Below, piece by piece: positions 1-12,722 of a stretch of DNA of 64,000 nucleotides (position 1 is its first letter; every line of letters begins with the position of its first letter). The notes beneath the pieces were generated by a model, which saw nothing but the letters and a program-made list of their open reading frames with translations, was not told where the DNA came from and made no database searches. The stretch comes from Acanthornis magna (taxonomy: Eukaryota > Chordata > Aves > Passeriformes > Acanthizidae): positions 2,232,001 through 2,296,000 of the forward strand of contig JAWUZG010000005.1 of NCBI GenBank assembly GCA_036785705.1, written 5' to 3'. A program made the position numbers and the translations under genes.

Positions 1-1950
1 CAAAACCTGGGCACCCAAAAAAGCAGAAATAAACCTGGAAAATAAAAATAACAAAAACTCATTTTCCAAGGGTGCTCTGCTTCTTGCAACAGGTTCTCTG
101 TATCACTCAGAAATCAAGCGCCTCTGGGCAAACAAACCTCCACCCCTCTTCCACCTTCACCGAAATGAGCGGCCGCTTTCCAGTCTGACAGTCTGCTCCT
201 CGCAGTCTCCAAAATAAAGTCAGTAAGGATGAACTTATTAAAATTAAGGCAGCTTTTGGCTCAGCCGGTTACTTGGAGTGTTTTTTCAAAGATATTAGAG
301 CAATAAGATAACCAATAACCCTAAAATAAGCAATGAAAATTCACTGTCTGTAAATACTGAGCTAAGGGCAACAAACACAAGTATTTCATAGCCTAGGGCA
401 AAGCCAGGCCACCTCCCTGCTCCTCGGCTTCCCAAAAAGGAGCGCTGCAGTCAGCAGGTCTGTAAAGCGGAGGGAATGCAGGGTTTCCACGGGCCAGGCT
501 AGAGCTGGACTTTCTTCCTCTTATACCAAATTCCTCAGATTTTTTTAACCTGCTCCACTTTGCCCTTTGAACTTCAGCGAGTGCAGAGCTCTGCAGGTAC
601 CTGCGGGTGCGCACGTGCTGGGCCAGGCTGCCCTGCTCATTCTGCCCCACCAGGGTTAATGCTGGGATTAGCCCCTCATTTAGGAAACCATTTGTCTTGC
701 CCTAGAGCCATTCCACAAGGGAACGACATGTGCACCTCACCCAGCCTCCAAGGTAACCACAATGGCTCCAGAGAGTCCTATTGGAAGCCCCTATCTCGTT
801 CTGTGGATGTTCTGGTGTTTTTCAAGGCTCTCTCCCCACGCACATAATGACCCACACGGTCAATAGATAAGGTCTGTGTAATGTGTACATGCAGACTGAA
901 GGTTTTGGGGCAAGCAAAACCTTTATCTGCACTTTAGCACCGAAGTTTACGGGTCTGTGCTGCCTTCATGTCAGGGATCTGTTTTGTTGTCCCGATAAAG
1001 GAAAAGCACTGGCTACTGTTCTCCTCGGAGATTTTAATAATTAGTTATCTTACAGTAGCAACAGAACAACCACCCTTTTGCTTTTGGTTTGGAACAATCT
1101 CCATCAATTCATCCCTTTCTGGGATCATTTCCCTGACTTTATTCTCTACTCTCGACCTAATTATTATTTGAACTGCGGGAATGCTGAAAAACCCAGCTCA
1201 GGGCAGGTCCCTCAGTGGGAGATGGTTTGTGTTGTCAGTTTTAGTTATCCAGCAAAGGATGAGCAAAGTAGCAGGAAGGGAATTCTCCGAAGCCGTGTGG
1301 TACACAGGTGCAGAACAGAGAAACAACCCACGCACACCGGGACCAGGAGAGGCCTCCCAAGGCTGTCACACGGGGAGTGAGCTACCCCACGCCCTCTCCC
1401 CATAGGCAGAGAGAATTCCTCTCTGCGGGAGGAGCAGGTGAGGGTTTCACTTTTGACATATCCTAAGGGCCTCCTTAGAAAAGTAATTTGTCCCGCGTGA
1501 ACTCTTCCAGGATTTACTTCCAAGAGCAAGAGTCTTAGAGAGAAATTTAAACACTTGAAGCCCCTCATTGGCGCCTAAAGAGAGACCAAAGCTCATGTCA
1601 GCAGGCAGAGCCTCAGCTTTACATCATCCTGACCTGCCAACAAAGGAACACAACAATTCCTCTCCCTCCCCCCGTCAGTGGAAGACGTGTGAGCTAGGAC
1701 TATTGACACTGATCTTTACCCCCCTCTGCTTAGACAAAGACAGACAGGAGCAGCCCTGCTAGAGCGTTGGGAAATAAGAGCCCTCCCACCCACCTCCTGC
1801 TAGGGCCAAGGGAGCGGGGAAAGCTGCCTGGAGCCGCCCCCTCTCAAAGCTGGATGCGGGGGAGCGAGCCTGGAACAAACCTCGCCTGAGCTTGTGGGCA
1901 GAGCCGGGAGCAGGGAAACCTGGGAACAGAAAAGAGGCATTTCACGCTGT
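1..1950. other. Left intergenic region, no gene seen
   Basis: I see no splice-flanked coding exon on either strand. Open frames are short and overlap on both strands, as expected by chance. GC content rises from about 1.78 kb towards the LRRN4 promoter, where the sequence becomes rich in CCTCCC and GGAGC words. Confidence 0.5.
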
Positions 1951-1954
1951 CGGC

Positions 1955-2041
1955 TGAGTCACCCCAAGTGTATAAAATCGAGGCCAGGCAATCGGAGCCA
2001 CTCCGAGCGGAGGCACGAGGCATCAGGACTTTTGGACAGGT
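1955..2041 (+). promoter_or_regulatory. LRRN4: Putative LRRN4 core promoter and 5' UTR exon with donor site
   Basis: A perfect AP-1 element (TGAGTCA) lies at 1955-1961 and a TATA box (TATAAAAT) at 1971-1978. Transcription would start near 2000. A strong splice donor (CAG/GTACGTG) follows at 2039/2040, and an acceptor-like site ends at 3515, just before the coding exon. This fits a short non-coding first exon and an intron of about 1.5 kb. The motifs are read directly. Their use is inferred, and no transcript supports the start. Confidence 0.55.
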
Positions 2042-3543
2042 ACGTGCAAGCGGATGCGGTTTAGAGGCAAGGAGTAAGATTAAATCTAAAACTGGAATAC
2101 AGCAATCCAATTCCTCCCATCCTCTCCCTGCCATGTGCTGCGGAGCAGGGGATCCAGCGGCTCCGGTGACCGGGAAGCCCTGAGGCTGCTTGGCTCTTGC
2201 ACGGTTTCATCTGACAAAAAGGACACAGGCAACCAAAATATATTATTTTGGTGGTCTGGTGTATACTATTTAGCTGGTCCCTACTTCAAACCGGGGATGG
2301 CAGCAAAGGATAACGGTCTGAGCAAGACCTGGCATCACTCAGGGAACAGCAAGTAGCAATTAAACTTTGGAATAAGTCTGAGATACTTCACAATACATGG
2401 GGCTTCAGTCACGGCCCTACGCTGTAATATATTTTTGGACGAGGAATGATCATTTTGATGCCGGGCAGCACAAAAGACAGCTCAATAAGAAAAGCACTAT
2501 TTTGGGTCTGGAGTTAATTCCTTCCTCTGACACAGATTACCCCGTGGGGCCTTTGTAGAACTTATTTAGGACTTTTTTTTTTTACAAAGACCAAAGCTGG
2601 GGTGGGAGGAGGAGGGAGCACAGAGAGAGCTGTAACACTAAATAACATGTTTCTTGGCACACAGGCCTTTGGGGCCCTGATCCAGGAGCATACTCAGTTT
2701 CTGACCACTTCCACACAAATGTGGCTCGGGAGCTGCATTTTCAGTGTATCCTTTCCCAGCAGCTGGGCTGTGCAGCCTGTCTGTGGCTCTCATCTGCAGC
2801 AAGGCCCAGCCCCGCCACTGCCTGGCAGGCAGGCTGTGGGGCACTGCCCTACAAAATATGAGCAGCTGCTCAGGAGCCCGAAAGCACCTGCGGGGTCCCC
2901 ACTGTGACTGCCCTCAGAGCAGGGCAGAAATGCCCTGGCAGAGCCCACATGGGTCCCGGGGTTTCACCGTTCAAATTTATGATAAGCGGGGGGGAAGTCC
3001 TTCCTAACACAGGAAAGGCACTTCTACCTGCCCACTCCTTTGCAACTCAGCCCAGTTTGGGCAACCCTCCTCTGTCCTTGGATCCATTCATTTGCTTTGC
3101 ACAACCTCACAGAAAACAGTCCCTTGCCACAGGCACACTTGACCCTGTTGTTTAGGCACCACCCCATTGGAAAATCTTCCCACTGGGCTGCCCAAACTGG
3201 ACACTATGCAGTAGGACAGCGTGCTGCCACTGAGGGTCCTGGTGTGGGATACAACTTGGTTCATGCTTCCTGCATGAAAAACTGTAGGCACACTTAGACT
3301 AAGACTGCATGATACTTCTGTCCCCAAGGATTCATGTTTTCTTAGGCTTGATTACAAGAGAGATACTGATTATCACTTATCACCGTCTGGATAGAATAGG
3401 AAAGGGATTATAAAATGTTTTACTCTGAAATTGTTTGTAGAGGCCTGGAGGGATTTTAATTTAGCTCTAAATGTTGATGTTTTGTTTTCCTCTCCCTGAA
3501 ACAAAACTGAAACAGACCTTCCAAATTGCAAGCACCTCGGAGA

Positions 3544-6500
3544 ATGATGTTGTCACCCTTGCTCATCCTCTCTCTGCTGGTGGGGACCGTAGCATATGGC
3601 CAGGTGAGCAGGGCAGCATCCAGGAATGTCCCCACCTTTTTCCAGCTGGCTCAGGAAGACACTTGGGAGAATGTTAATCTCACCAGCATGTCCTGTGAGG
3701 ATCGGAAGAACAGAACCTGGGTCACCCTGCAGCTGACCAACAGCAGCCTGACAGCTTTCCCCGTCTGCCTTCCAGAGGCCCTGGAGACCTTGGATCTCAG
3801 CAACAACCTCTTGGAAGAAGTGAATGGCACAGAGATAGCAAACTTCCCACGGCTGCGCATCCTCTCACTGAGGCACAACCACCTCTGGGGAGTGAGGTGG
3901 GGAGCTGAAGCCCTCAGCAGCCTCCTCAAGCTGGACTTGAGCTTTAATAAGCTGTCGTCTGTGCCATCCTGCCACAGCTCTGCCCTGCCTAACCTGAGGT
4001 GGTTGTCCTTGGCTGGAAATCCACTGATTGAAATCCAGCCACTGGCTTTTTCCTGCTACCCTCAGCTGCAGGTCTTGAACCTCTCTGCAACGCTGCTCGG
4101 GCAGGATGACAGCAGAGGAATTAGGGAGTCTGCTTTTGCCATCAGCACAGATCCCAATGAGGCCATGAACAGGCCTGGAAGCGCCATCACTGTGCTTGAT
4201 CTGAGCGGGACCTTTCTTGAGAAAAGTAAGTTTCTGGGTTTCCCACTGTAAACACGGGGTTTAGTCCAGTTGGGGGAGCAGAAGCCTTGCTGGGACGATG
4301 GCTCTCATCCTGGCTGAGCCTGGAGTGCAGGGGGAACACCTCACACTGAAAGCTGCAAACAGCTGGCCCAAGCGTGCAAGACACTCTCATGCAAACCAGC
4401 CTCCCAAAAGAAGGGAAGAGACCGAACACCGCAAGACAGGACTATTTGTCCCAGTGTACTCACCCACCTTAATCCTAATTCCACTGTCTGCTACTGATAG
4501 TCATCCCCCTGTCAGCCCTGGGATTAGTTTTGGGACATGCAGGAAGAAATTAGTTTCTCTTTCCAGACAGGCTGTTGAAATCTTTCTTTGTCCCCACAGC
4601 TACAGCTCTGTAGTGCTGCACTGAAGTAGCACAGAAAGAGGCTTTTTGTGCCATCCACAGCCAGCCAAATACTTCCGCAGAGGCGGGAGACAATCCCTGC
4701 CCTGAGCAATTCACAGGAGGTTTTTTTTCCTTTTGCCTGCCTCCCCTGCCAGCCTCAGTTTATAACTGAGGTGCTGAGGCACACAGATGTGAGATGCCTT
4801 GCCCAGCTGCTCTCAGCCTGGGGCCTTAGGGGCTCCTCAAGCTAGAGGTTTCACTTCAACTCACATTTAACAAATGCACCACCAAACTTCCTCCATTAAT
4901 TTGCCTAATCCCTCTTGTGGTAGTGAGTTACCCTGTTGAGTCACGGGATGGAAAGGCCCTTTTGTACAAGACCAATTATTTCAGTTTCATGCCTCTTGGC
5001 TGTTTTTCCTCTGCTAGGAGAACAATGTGCTTTTCCTTTCTTGTACCAGTAAGAACCTTGTAGACTTCTCTAATTTCCACCACTTTCCTGAGCAGAGAAA
5101 TTCTTGTTCATATAATCTCACCCAACAAGAAAGCTATTCCATATTTCTTATCAGCTTTATTGTCCTTTTTTCCCTTCTCTTCCTCTGCCCTATGACAGCC
5201 TGACTTTCAGGGAATATTACAAAAATGCAGCTGCATGAGTTTATACACTGGTGTATTGATCTTTGTTCTATTCCTTTCCCAAAGAGAATAGCTGCAGAAG
5301 GTGACATATATCTACAAATTCAAATCCTTTTTCTAGGCAGAAGTTCTCAGGAATGCTCTCTTTAGCCAACAGGTGTAAATATCTTTCTGTTTCAGTTCAA
5401 CCAGAGTGGGCCAGAGACTTGCCCAACCTCAGATCACTTTACCTGACAAAGATGCCACGGTTAAGAAGCCTCGATAGTGACTTCAAGTCTCTGCCTAGTC
5501 TCCGAGAGCTGCACTGCCAGGACTCCCCTTCCCTGGGTTTCGTGCGGACAGAGATGTTTGACAGTGCTTCTCATCTGAGCCATCTCTCATTTGAAAAGTG
5601 AGTCGTTTTCTTTTTTCTTTTGTTCTTCTTCGTGTAACACTGCCTTTGCCTCACAGCACCTTGGTGCCTGGGAGCTGACCTGAAGTTTGCTTGTTATCAG
5701 ATTTAGGAAGGAGGTGTGGGCTTGCTGTCTCACACTCTTGGATATGCCATGTAAAACCTGTGATCTGGCCTGATAGAGCTGATACAGCACAGGATTCATA
5801 GCACAATTAATTGACTGCTTGAAGTTGTGCTCCATTGTGCTCCCTTTCCTCTGCCTTATCTCCCTGTCCAATGGATGAATTCAGCCAGCGCTGTTCAGGT
5901 CAGCACAAATCCACTGAATGCCACTTGCGATACAGACCAGGCTTCCAACACCTGCAGTGGCAAGATCCCATCAGAGGACACACAGGTCACTGAGGATTCC
6001 CTGCTCTACAAATGATGAATGCTAACAGTTTCCAAAAATCTGCATCTTAGAAGCAGACTAAAATCCTGTTCCTTTCACTTTTAGTGTGACACATTGATGT
6101 AGTTCTTTGTTCGGGTTTAGTAAAAGCAATGTTTTAGTCCTTACTCTAAAGGTAACACCTCTTGGTATGTCACACACTTGAAATACCAAGAGAGACAAAA
6201 AGTCTGGAAGTGATTTGTCAAAATAAGAGCAGGTGAAGTGCACACAGAGCAGTCAGTATAAAGGAGAAGGATTGGAGAGCACTTTAAAAGATTTTTATAA
6301 TATCAACCCAGGTTATAAGCATATCAGAAAACAAACACTGGAGCACTGGCTGTGCCTAGAAACCAGTTTCAGGAAAATAAACGGATTTAAAGCAAAAAAA
6401 TCTCTCTGGATTCCATCCGCACTTGATTTCCCTACTGAATTTACGCAGTACTTTCCAACATTTGCAGGAATACCAGTTCAAAGTGCTAAAAATCATGCCC

Positions 6501-9466
6501 AGAGTTAAAGGAGTAGCAGTTAAAGTCCTAGACAAAAGACAGCATCTTCTGAGCATGCAGAGTACGTGATGGTGGGTTTAATAACTAGCTACTGCCAAGG
6601 GAACTAGGAATATTGCTTTGTGCCGTACACATTGGGATACTAAGTACACTTCAGTCATTGGAACACTCAGTGTTTTCTAATTCTTTAATTTGTCATCCTG
6701 TAGCTGCAACCTGAGTTCCTTTAATCCTTGGAACACCACTTCATCAGATGGCATCACCATCAACTTGTACGGGAATCCTCTGCTGTGCAACTGCCAGCTC
6801 TCCTGGCTGCTGTCCAAGCCCAAGAAGGTTGTTCTGCAAAAGTAAGTGAGCTTAAGGAGATAAAGTAATGCTCTTCAGACCAGCTTCAATGTGTAAGTTA
6901 TTTAGGGACCAGACATTCACCACCATCTAAGTTATTCAAATTTCTTGTGTGTTCTTCCCTTCCATGAGAGGTAGAAATGCAAAATAATGTCCCTTCCAGG
7001 GACAAAGCATAAAGTGTTATTAGCTGTGGATTCTACTTTTAGGTGAGAGTATTTTCTTTCTGTTTTGGACCATATTTCTCTATTAGCTGAAGATAGAAAA
7101 TGAGCGGCCAGAACTGAGAGCAGAAACTGGAACACTTTGGAAGATCTTTAGCAAATTATTTCCTCCTTACCCTGCCATCCCCAAAGCTTACATCACCACT
7201 GGTGGTCAACAAAACCCCTTGCAAATAGCGCCATTTCTCACCTATTGTTTCCATGCTATCCTACAGTTTTACAGACTACTTACAATAAGTTGTAGTTAAA
7301 AGAAATATTTGCATGTAAATGGTCTCTCTTCTTTTTGAAAGGCCACCAAGAAGATTTGTCATCAAATCTCTCAGAGAGCAGGGAAGTAGATTGTTGAAAT
7401 TAGATAGTTTGTCATCTGGATGGGCTTAGCAGTTGCATTCTTCACCAAAACTTCAATCTCTGAGTAAATAAAGAATTCGAGCTTAGTCATTTAAAAGTCC
7501 CATGTCAGCCCACCTCCAGCTGCCTAAACCAGCTGGATTAAGGATCCCGGGAATCCTGTTACATCTCTCTGTGTGTGTTCCCCTGTTACAGTGGCATTAA
7601 AGTCTTTAAGACAAGTTGCCTTGAATCCCAATGCCCTTTGCAAAGGTTCACAGCCATTGTACCAAAGGATACTTCTCCTGGGGCAAAAGATATCCCTGCA
7701 CCTTACAAAACCAAAAAGCCAATTCCAGCTAAATTCCACAGTCAGTGCTGTGGAAAGATGCCTGGACTATTGCTAGGACAGCCTAGCTTTGGTCTAGGTT
7801 TCACATTCTCACTAATATAAAGACTGTTTTTTGACAGAAGGTCGCCAATTCCAATCCAAGCAGCCTACAGAGACCTGTAATGTTCTTGTGGATCTTGAAT
7901 ATTTTGTTTTCACTCTGTAGGGCTCAGGAGACCTTTTGCACATCCCATGAAGATTCGGACAGACCTTCAACATCTTTTTCATTGCTGGAGCTCTACGATG
8001 AATGCCAGTCTGAGAGCAATGTTACACTGCCCGATTCAAGCACCGCCTCTCCTGATCACAATGCTTTCAACTTCACCAGTTACAATGCCACTGCTGTAGT
8101 AACAACAGACTCGGCTCTGCTGACCAAAGACACTCACACCAGCTCCCCGAGCCAGAGGGATGGAGTGAGCACAGCAGCATCCAACTCAGCACTAGCCAAA
8201 GACACTCACACCAGCTCCCTGATCCAGAGGGATGGAGTGAGCATGGCAGCCTCCAGCTCAGCACTAGCCAAAGACACCTATACCAGCTCCCTAATCCAGA
8301 GGGATGCAGTGAGCACGGCAGCATCCAACCCAGCACTAACCAAAGACACTCACACCAGCCCCCTAATCCACAGAAATGTAATGAGCATGGCAGCCTACAA
8401 CCCAACAGAGCCAATGCTAACAAAGGCCAGCAGTTCCTCCCACGAGGAAGAGGCGGTTTCTGAACCCACAAGCAATCCCCCTTCCTTTGCATCTGTAACC
8501 TCCTTCCCGGTTTTTCTCAAAGAGCTCTTTGCTCAGTCCTCAGGTCACAGCTCCACAATTCAAACTGGAGCAGAACAGCTACAGAGAGGGCTCAGAATGA
8601 CCGACATGACATTTCCCCAGGAAGGGCCATTCAGCCAGACTACCAATGGTTATTCCCCTGGAGGAACAAGAGTCCCCCACGCCACTGACCATCACATTCA
8701 CTCCTTTGCCACCCATGCCAGGGAAGGTACCCCCCAAACAAGCCCTCCACAGCTGAACTCCACGAAAAGCAGTGCTCACTCAGAACCTGCCCCCACCACA
8801 CCATCGCCACATTACGTCGATGACTACGATTATGATGAACAACCACCAAAGGAGCCCCCAGTGCAACTGGCTGGTGTTGCCTGTGACTACAATCCTTGCA
8901 GGCACCTGCAGAAGCCATGCAGCGAGCTACAGAATGTATCCCGATGTTCATGTCCTGGCACATCGGGGGAAGATGAGATTCCAGACCCACCCAGGCTCAG
9001 AGAGGTGATTGAAATCACAGACAGCTCTGCACAGATACGCTGGTGCGCCCCATATTCAGTTGTTCACACCTATGAGCTGATGCTTCATGCCCAAGACAAT
9101 GAGGACAGGCAGTTTGTCCTGGACAATATTTATCCCACAGCCAGGCAGTACACTCTGTATAACCTGCTACCATACACCACTTACCACATCTGCGTGACTG
9201 CTTCCAACAATGCAGGGTCAAGCCAGACAACAGGCCAGGAAATTCCAGGTAACTCATGCACCAGATTTAAAACAAAACCCAGCTACAAGTATGTCTTTGC
9301 TGCTCTGTCTGCAGCAAGTGGGCTCTTTCTCATTACCACAATTGTTTTGTCTGTATGTTTGTGTAAGGCATGTAAAAAACCTCAGAGTGAGCAGTATGGT
9401 ACACACTTAGTCTCCTACAAGAACCCAGCATTTGATTATCCCTTAAAACTACAAACCACTAATTAG
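3544..9466 (+). CDS. LRRN4: Leucine-rich repeat neuronal protein 4 (single-pass LRR/FN3 membrane protein)
   Basis: Four coding exons join in frame: 3544-4225, 5396-5597, 6704-6841 and 7921-9466, with GT-AG borders, giving 855 residues. The order is a signal peptide (about residues 1-20, start MMLSPLLILS), leucine-rich repeats (about 80-300), and a short cysteine cap (LLCNCQLSWL). A long Ser/Thr-rich stalk follows, with four 24-residue repeats at 410-505. Then come a cysteine cluster from C662 (CDYNPC), a fibronectin III domain (about 694-787), a membrane helix (798-822) and a short tail (YKNPAFDYPL). The family identification rests on recalled LRRN4 features: the CNLSSF segment, the cysteine cluster, the SGEDxIPDPPRL linker and the tail. 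Human LRRN4 is about 740 residues, so the stalk is longer here. The second in-frame ATG at 3547 is an equally possible start. LRRN4 is a surface glycoprotein; its exact ligand is not evident from sequence. Confidence 0.93.
8126..8413 (+). repeat. 72-bp coding tandem repeat in the LRRN4 stalk (4 copies)
   Basis: Four consecutive 72-bp units encode 24-residue repeats built on KDTHTSS, an I/S-QRDGVS segment and AASNSALA. Units 1-3 are close copies and the fourth has diverged. All units are multiples of three, so the frame is kept. The repeat is rich in Ser/Thr, consistent with an O-glycosylated, length-variable stalk (inference). Confidence 0.9.
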
Positions 9467-11100
9467 CTCTGGGTTATTGTTCTACACATTCAAAGCTCAC
9501 TGTCTCCATCACCTTGGAGTGTTTTTGTGAGACTCTGAAAACATCTTTCAGCAAAACTATGAACCACCAGATTTCATAACCCTGATGTTTCTAAGGGAGA
9601 GAAAACCACCAAAAAAAGATAAAAACTTATAATGAAGGTAGTCACCCAGAAAAAAGTCTTTGGACTCCTGTTCCTGTGCTAAGTAGCAGCAAGCCTGGAC
9701 ACTAACCTTGAAAAGTTGTTTTTATGATCACCTACAAATAGAGTAGCATAAATTTCACACAGTGAGAGGCTGCCTGGCCAGCTGTCTGCCTCCAGTATCT
9801 CTCATGAACACAGTCAGATGAGAGCTGTAATCCAAGATGCATTTAGCTGAGCAAGACACTGCTTTTATTCACAGAGCAAAGCTGGGGGTTCATTTTTAAA
9901 AGGTATTATCCAAAAAGAAGGTAGAGCTGAAAGGAGTAAGTGGGCTTAGTGACAAAGTGCTGTGCAGATCTAACTCCGTTAAGTAACCGCAGTGGATGCA
10001 GGTGATCAACCTAACTTCAGGAAAAAGAAACAGGACATTTAATTGTAATACCAGATTGTGCAGGATCTGTGGGGCAGGGGTAGTTGCTTTGTTCTGACTT
10101 TCTATGATGCTGTCCATAACTGAGTCTCCCAAGTGCTTCCCCAGTACCAGCTCACAGGCAGTGGGGCGTTTGCAGTACAGCAGTGACCCACAGAAGGGGG
10201 GAGGGGAGTATGTTAACATTTGCTTCCCAATGGATTTTAAGCAGGGAGGATGTTCTGTCCCAATCATCCGTCCCATCTACAGATTTAGCAGCTGATGACT
10301 TACCTCATACAGAGGCAAAAAGCCAAGTCATGAAACAATTTAATGTGTGTGTTGCTGAGACTTGAAAAACCCAAATCCCCTCCACTAGCAGCAGACAGGT
10401 CTGCAGACATCTTTCAAATAAACTCTTGGGTGCCAATTTCTGTACAATAATAGTAAGAGATGCTGACAATCTCAACTTTGAGCTTGCCATTAAAATTCAA
10501 AGAGATGTTTGTGTAAGGGCAGGAAGTTGTCCCGATCTGATATTTCCCCATAGGTTTCGGTTCCAGGAGCTGCCTGTTCCTACTGCTAAACACTGCTGTA
10601 CAGACACAGTGCATAAAACCCCCAGAACTCTGAGGGGAAGGTGCTGCACAGTGTAAAAGAGTCTTTGATCCATTCTTTTGGGGTTTTAATGCTTTCAGTA
10701 TTAACGGAAATAAAAGCTACAGAGCTATGTTCTGATTTGGTTTTTTTTAAAGACATGGATTCTTGGTGCTGTCTTTACCATCTACAATGTTTAGCCTCAG
10801 AAATTAACTCCTTGTGTTGTTTTGGAATAAACTTTCAACATGTAGTAAAGAAATGCTTTTATTATGGTAAATTCATGTTCTCTGATGTCCTAAGAACTTT
10901 CATCTTGTATGTGGTAGAAGGAGGCTTGTGCCTTTTTCACCACTTGGGTTTGCAGTCCTTTGCTGGGAATTTGTCCTTTCCCCAACACTGCACTGGGAAT
11001 GACACTATCACTGGAGAGATACAGATTCCTGCCATGTCTGTCCTGAGCCCCATGACTCAAACTCAGAATAGAAATGAAATGCAGATGGAGAAGACAGAAT
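9467..11100 (+). other. LRRN4: LRRN4 3' UTR / downstream region with several poly(A) signals
   Basis: AATAAA hexamers occur on the + strand at 10417-10422, 10709-10714 and 10826-10831, so the 3' UTR would run about 1.0-1.4 kb. A 159-codon open frame at 10641-11120 lies here, but it has no supporting start context or splice signal and I treat it as chance. Confidence 0.5.
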
Positions 11101-11170
11101 GGTGTCACCTTTCACTTTAAAAAACTTTTATTTTCACATTCTGGTAGTTCAGACCTTTCTCTGCTTGGAT

Positions 11171-12689
11171 CTAGGTTTTTATACTTATTTCTGACCTGGT
11201 TTTTCCTGCATTTTCTGGAAATGCAGGTTTAGTGAACAGGTACAGATGATTGTCATTTGAAATAAGCAAATGAGTCAAAGACTCTTTATCCCAAACTGAG
11301 GCAAAGATCATATATTCCCTTGTGTTTGTACAACATAGCTCTAAGAGACCTTGACTGGGGTGTTTGGTTTTAACAGAAACAGAAACTAAGTGGAGCAAAA
11401 TAAGAGATTTGTGATTACCAATTTATATTGTCTTGAAGATTAGCTCCAGAGGAGGGCAGAAAAAAAAGATACTGCAACTGAAAATAAAGATTGTTCCAAC
11501 TTAACTATGAGTTAGTCCAAAGCAAGAGGACATCACTTAAAATGAGATTTTGCAAGGACACATCTCACTAAGCTTTACCACAGAGCAGCTCATAATCACT
11601 GAACTAGAAGGTTTATCACAGTTGATTTCTCCAACCACTTCTCACTCCAGCCTCTTCTGAATTTCACAGCCAAGGCAACACATTAGAGCCTCCCATTCTT
11701 TAAAAGTGCCCTTTCTGGGAGCCACACAAATATACAAGTCCTGCTCCCACAACCTCCACTTGTTTCAACTTAAAGTAACCCTCAGTAGCCCAGTTTCACC
11801 TGGGATGAAGAACCACCCTGAAGCACAGATGGCCCAGGGGCAGTGCCTTTCTTTTGTCTGATCACACTCAACCTTTCCACAAGTAAGAGATTTAGCAGCA
11901 GGGTTCAAAACATGGGATTTGTATTTACCAACACTATGAGAAGTATCGGCGCTTCAAATGCAGATTTTTTTGTTCATACTACAATTTGGTATTTTCACTG
12001 GAATTCATTTTAGTAATGATCAGCTTGACTCTGTTTCCAGAGGAGGGAGCTCTCACAGCACTGCTCAGGACTGGGGCAGTGATGGGGGCAAAGCAACCCA
12101 GGGGCAGAACACGGAAACTTTCCCAATAAAGCTATGTTGGGAAGCTGCTCAGCTTTGCTCTGCTTGCTTGTCCCTCCCCCTCTTCCTGCTTGCACCCAAC
12201 AGCAAATCCTCTTCGTACCTCCAACTTCAAAGACATCAACCCTTGGCAGTGTGACTGGAATACTCAACCATTTCTGAAACAATTTTTAAGAGCTATCAAA
12301 AGCCAGCATATAAAAGAAAATATAGCTAATACTTCACTTACTGTTTCATAGTTCCACTTGTTCTGCTTCTCTGAGAGGAAGATCACTTGGGGGAAGCGCA
12401 GAGAGCATCAAAATACAGGTTTTGAACAGCTTGTGTAGCTTCTTTTCTGGCTTTTCTTTCTCAAAAGAAAGTCTTACTTGTCAGTGTTTTTCTTCTTTCC
12501 AAAGAAGAAACCCAAGTCCAAGCAAAGAAAGTCCACAATAGCCAACAGTGCCTGTGGGTGCATCCCCTGGTTGTTATGGCAGAAGTGCACGATGTTCCAT
12601 TGCTCCATCTCTAACAGCACTTGAAAATCAGTCACAGAGTCTCCCAGGAGAAACACTCTGGGAAATGGAGCTGATCCCCTGCCATACAG

Positions 12690-12722
<33 letters not shown>

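Noticed and set aside
3526..3543. Upstream TTG as the LRRN4 start
   Set aside because: Not a normal initiator in vertebrates. The tandem ATG at 3544/3547 leads straight into a clean signal peptide.
10641..11120. 159-codon plus-strand open frame
   Set aside because: Sits in the LRRN4 3' UTR/downstream AT-rich region, with no splice signals and no recognisable domain. It partly overlaps minus-strand candidate sequence.
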